Source of the DNA: Terriglobales bacterium
Lineage (GTDB): Bacteria; Acidobacteriota; Terriglobia; Terriglobales; Acidobacteriaceae
Direction: 5' to 3'
Length of the DNA stretch: 64,000 nucleotides
Assembly (NCBI GenBank): GCA_025936825.1
Contig: JAICSO010000001.1
Coordinates: forward strand, 682,001 to 746,000
The notes beneath the pieces are model-generated. The model was not told where the DNA came from. It worked only from the letters and a program-made list of their open reading frames with translations, and ran no database searches. This document shows positions 62,561 to 64,000 of the stretch, one piece after another (position 1 is the stretch's first letter; every line of letters starts with the position of its first letter). The translations under genes and the position numbers were made by a program.

Positions 62561-63268
62561 ATGATTCAACTTAAGAATCTGGAACGCAGTTACAAAACAC
62601 CAGCCGGGCAATTCTTTGTGCTGCGGCGCGTGAACCTGGAAATTCAGCAAGGTGAGTTCATCACCATCATGGGACCGTCGGGGGCAGGCAAGTCATCTTT
62701 ATTAAATGCGCTGGCATTGCTGGATGACGCCTGGGACGGTGAGTACTGGTTTCGCGAACAAGCGGTCCACAAAATGAAGCGCAAAGAACGCGCCGACCTC
62801 GCGAAGAAGAATGTCGGAATGGTTTTTCAGAGCTATCACCTGCTCGACGATCTCACGGTCCGCGAAAACATCGACCTACCTCTTTCTTACAAGGACATCC
62901 CGCACAAGCTGCGGCAAGGCATGGTCGCCGACACGCTGGACCGTTTTCAGATCGTCGCCAAGAAGGATTTGTTTCCCAGCCAGCTTTCGGGCGGACAGCA
63001 GCAACTGGTGGGTGTGGCGCGCGCGGTGATTCACAAGCCGCCTCTGCTCTTGGCAGACGAGCCCACTGGGAATCTCCACTCGTCACAGGCGAAGGAGATC
63101 ATGGAACTCTTCCGCGAACTGAACCAGCAGGGAACGACCATCGTTCAGGTCACGCATTCTGAAGCCAATGCTGCGTATGGTTCGCGCGTTATCCAGTTGC
63201 GAGATGGTTGGGTGGTGAGTGATACCGCGAATCCTGAGCTTCAGCCGTACGAGGCGGTGAAGCAATGA
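62561..63268 (+). CDS. ABC transporter ATP-binding protein (MacB/LolD type), second copy
   Basis: The product is 235 aa from ATG 62561, with AGGGGA upstream. Walker A (GPSGAGKSS), Q-loop (VFQSYH), Walker B (LLLADEPT) and the switch His (VTHSEA) are present. The signature reads LSGGQQQLVGVARA with Leu in place of the usual Arg, and the D-loop is GNLHSS, with His instead of Asp. Both are positions where the first ATPase (36952) is canonical. It may energise a subset of the permeases or differ in hydrolysis rate. It overlaps the TolC gene by 4 nt (ATGA). Confidence 0.92.
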   Translation: MIQLKNLERSYKTPAGQFFVLRRVNLEIQQGEFITIMGPSGAGKSSLLNALALLDDAWDGEYWFREQAVHKMKRKERADLAKKNVGMVFQSYHLLDDLTVRENIDLPLSYKDIPHKLRQGMVADTLDRFQIVAKKDLFPSQLSGGQQQLVGVARAVIHKPPLLLADEPTGNLHSSQAKEIMELFRELNQQGTTIVQVTHSEANAAYGSRVIQLRDGWVVSDTANPELQPYEAVKQ

Positions 63269-64000
63269 GGATCCGTTCGCGAGCGGTGGGGATTCTTCAA
63301 TTCGTAGCAGTGTCTGTGATCTCGACGGTTGCGTTCGCTCAGTCAGCGGGTGAGCCGCAACAGCAACCGGGTAGCGCCGGGCTCTCCAACGCGCCTTCCA
63401 GAACCGACTATTCTGCAATCTTCACGCTCCCGAGGTCGCACAATCCGCTTAGCGCGTATTCTCCGAGTAATGCCCCCGAGCCGCAGCTGACGAATTCACC
63501 GGACCTGAACCAGCTTATTCGCGATGGAAAACTCTACTTGTCGCTGAAGGACGCGATCCGCCTGGCGCTGCAGAACAATCTCGACATCGCGATTGCGCGC
63601 TACAACCTGCCAATCGCCGACATGGACATTCTGCGCACCAAGGCAGGAGGCGTGTTCCGCGGCGTGAATGCCGGAGTCGTACAAGGAACGCCGGGCGGCG
63701 GTGTCGGCGGGTTTGGTACAGGTGCTCCGGGTGCAGGCGCGGGAGGAACCACCGCCGGTGCGGGCGGCGCAGGCGCGGGAGCGTCCGGACTCGTGCAGTC
63801 CACGTTGGGCGTGGGCAGCGCTGTTCCGTCGTACGATCCTGCTGTTATCGCCTCGATCGGGGCCGAACATCAGACTACGCAACTTGCCAACCAGAGAATC
63901 TACGGGGTTCCGCTTCTGCAACTCAACACTGGTCAAGCAAATTTCGGCGTGACACAGGCATTTGCAACGGGATCGAGCATCTCGTTCGAGTTCAACAACA
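63265..64000 (+). CDS. TolC-family outer membrane efflux protein, 3' cut by window edge
   Basis: The frame starts at ATG 63265, overlapping the ATPase stop, and stays open to the last base, giving ~245 residues. There is a signal peptide (LQFVAVSVISTVAFAQ), then a linker, then the TolC repeat start KLYLSLKDAIRLALQNNLDIAIARYN. A Gly/Ala-rich stretch at ~143-175 interrupts the domain, followed by YDPAVIASIGAEHQT and VTQAFATGSSISFEFNN, which look like strands of the outer-membrane barrel. It should form the exit duct for the adaptor and permeases encoded upstream. The C-terminal half is outside the window. Confidence 0.88.
   Translation, partial: MRIRSRAVGILQFVAVSVISTVAFAQSAGEPQQQPGSAGLSNAPSRTDYSAIFTLPRSHNPLSAYSPSNAPEPQLTNSPDLNQLIRDGKLYLSLKDAIRLALQNNLDIAIARYNLPIADMDILRTKAGGVFRGVNAGVVQGTPGGGVGGFGTGAPGAGAGGTTAGAGGAGAGASGLVQSTLGVGSAVPSYDPAVIASIGAEHQTTQLANQRIYGVPLLQLNTGQANFGVTQAFATGSSISFEFNN

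Overview
The window reads as a piece of an Acidobacteriota chromosome (Terriglobia/Koribacter-like). The strongest evidence is a run of ten consecutive ~800-840 aa MacB/FtsX-type permeases of the ADOP family (acidobacterial duplicated orphan permease), a class known almost only from this phylum. A UpxY-type antiterminator, a very large SLBB export protein and plant-polysaccharide catabolism genes fit a soil acidobacterium. The assignment is inference from family content; no 16S or marker gene is present.

Layout. (1) 1-1773: the 3' part of a glycoside hydrolase family 2 gene. (2) 2303-2378: intact tRNA-Lys(TTT). To its right is ~2.6 kb of partly decayed genes (truncated small protein, frameshifted membrane protein, CHASE3 sensor), closed by a perfect 47-bp copy of the tRNA 3' half at 4946-4992. 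(3) 5144-6790: two atypical receiver proteins, divergent, around an intergenic region with helically phased ATTGGTAC octamers. (4) 6901-28727: a co-oriented exopolysaccharide cluster. It holds a UpxY/NusG antiterminator, SLBB exporter, PAP2-Wzi fusion, Wzz-like protein, Wzx, acetyltransferase, methyltransferase, epimerase, three glycosyltransferases, Wzy and a WbaP/WcaJ-type initiating transferase, and ends in a complete four-gene GDP-D-glycero-alpha-D-manno-heptose set (hddA, hddC, gmhA, gmhB). The genes fit a Wzx/Wzy-dependent route: initiation on undecaprenyl phosphate, extension with heptose and other sugars, flipping, polymerisation, export. (5) 28945-31515: a third tRNA-Lys fragment (20 bp), then a minus-strand operon of a decayed leading gene, a Cas4/AddB-like PD-(D/E)XK nuclease, a putative DNA-binding protein and a small HNH protein, then a decayed 3' half of a tRNA-Thr. 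This looks like old integrative-element territory without a visible integrase. (6) 31742-35348: pectin/rhamnogalacturonan catabolism (GH105, broken pectinesterase, KduI/IolB-like isomerase, KduD). (7) 35568-64000: a MacA-like adaptor, a MacB-type ATPase, ten ADOP permeases in tandem with 7-13 nt gaps, a second MacB-type ATPase and the start of a TolC-family outer membrane protein. All are on the plus strand and look like one operon, which may encode one or more tripartite export systems with a choice of permeases.

The most interesting parts are the ten-permease array, with its near-identical 36-bp gene tails that run into the next gene's Shine-Dalgarno sequence; the tRNA-Lys fragments on both sides of the polysaccharide cluster; and the compact nuclease/HNH module between remnants of two tRNA genes. 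No CRISPR array, rRNA or recognisable transposase was seen.
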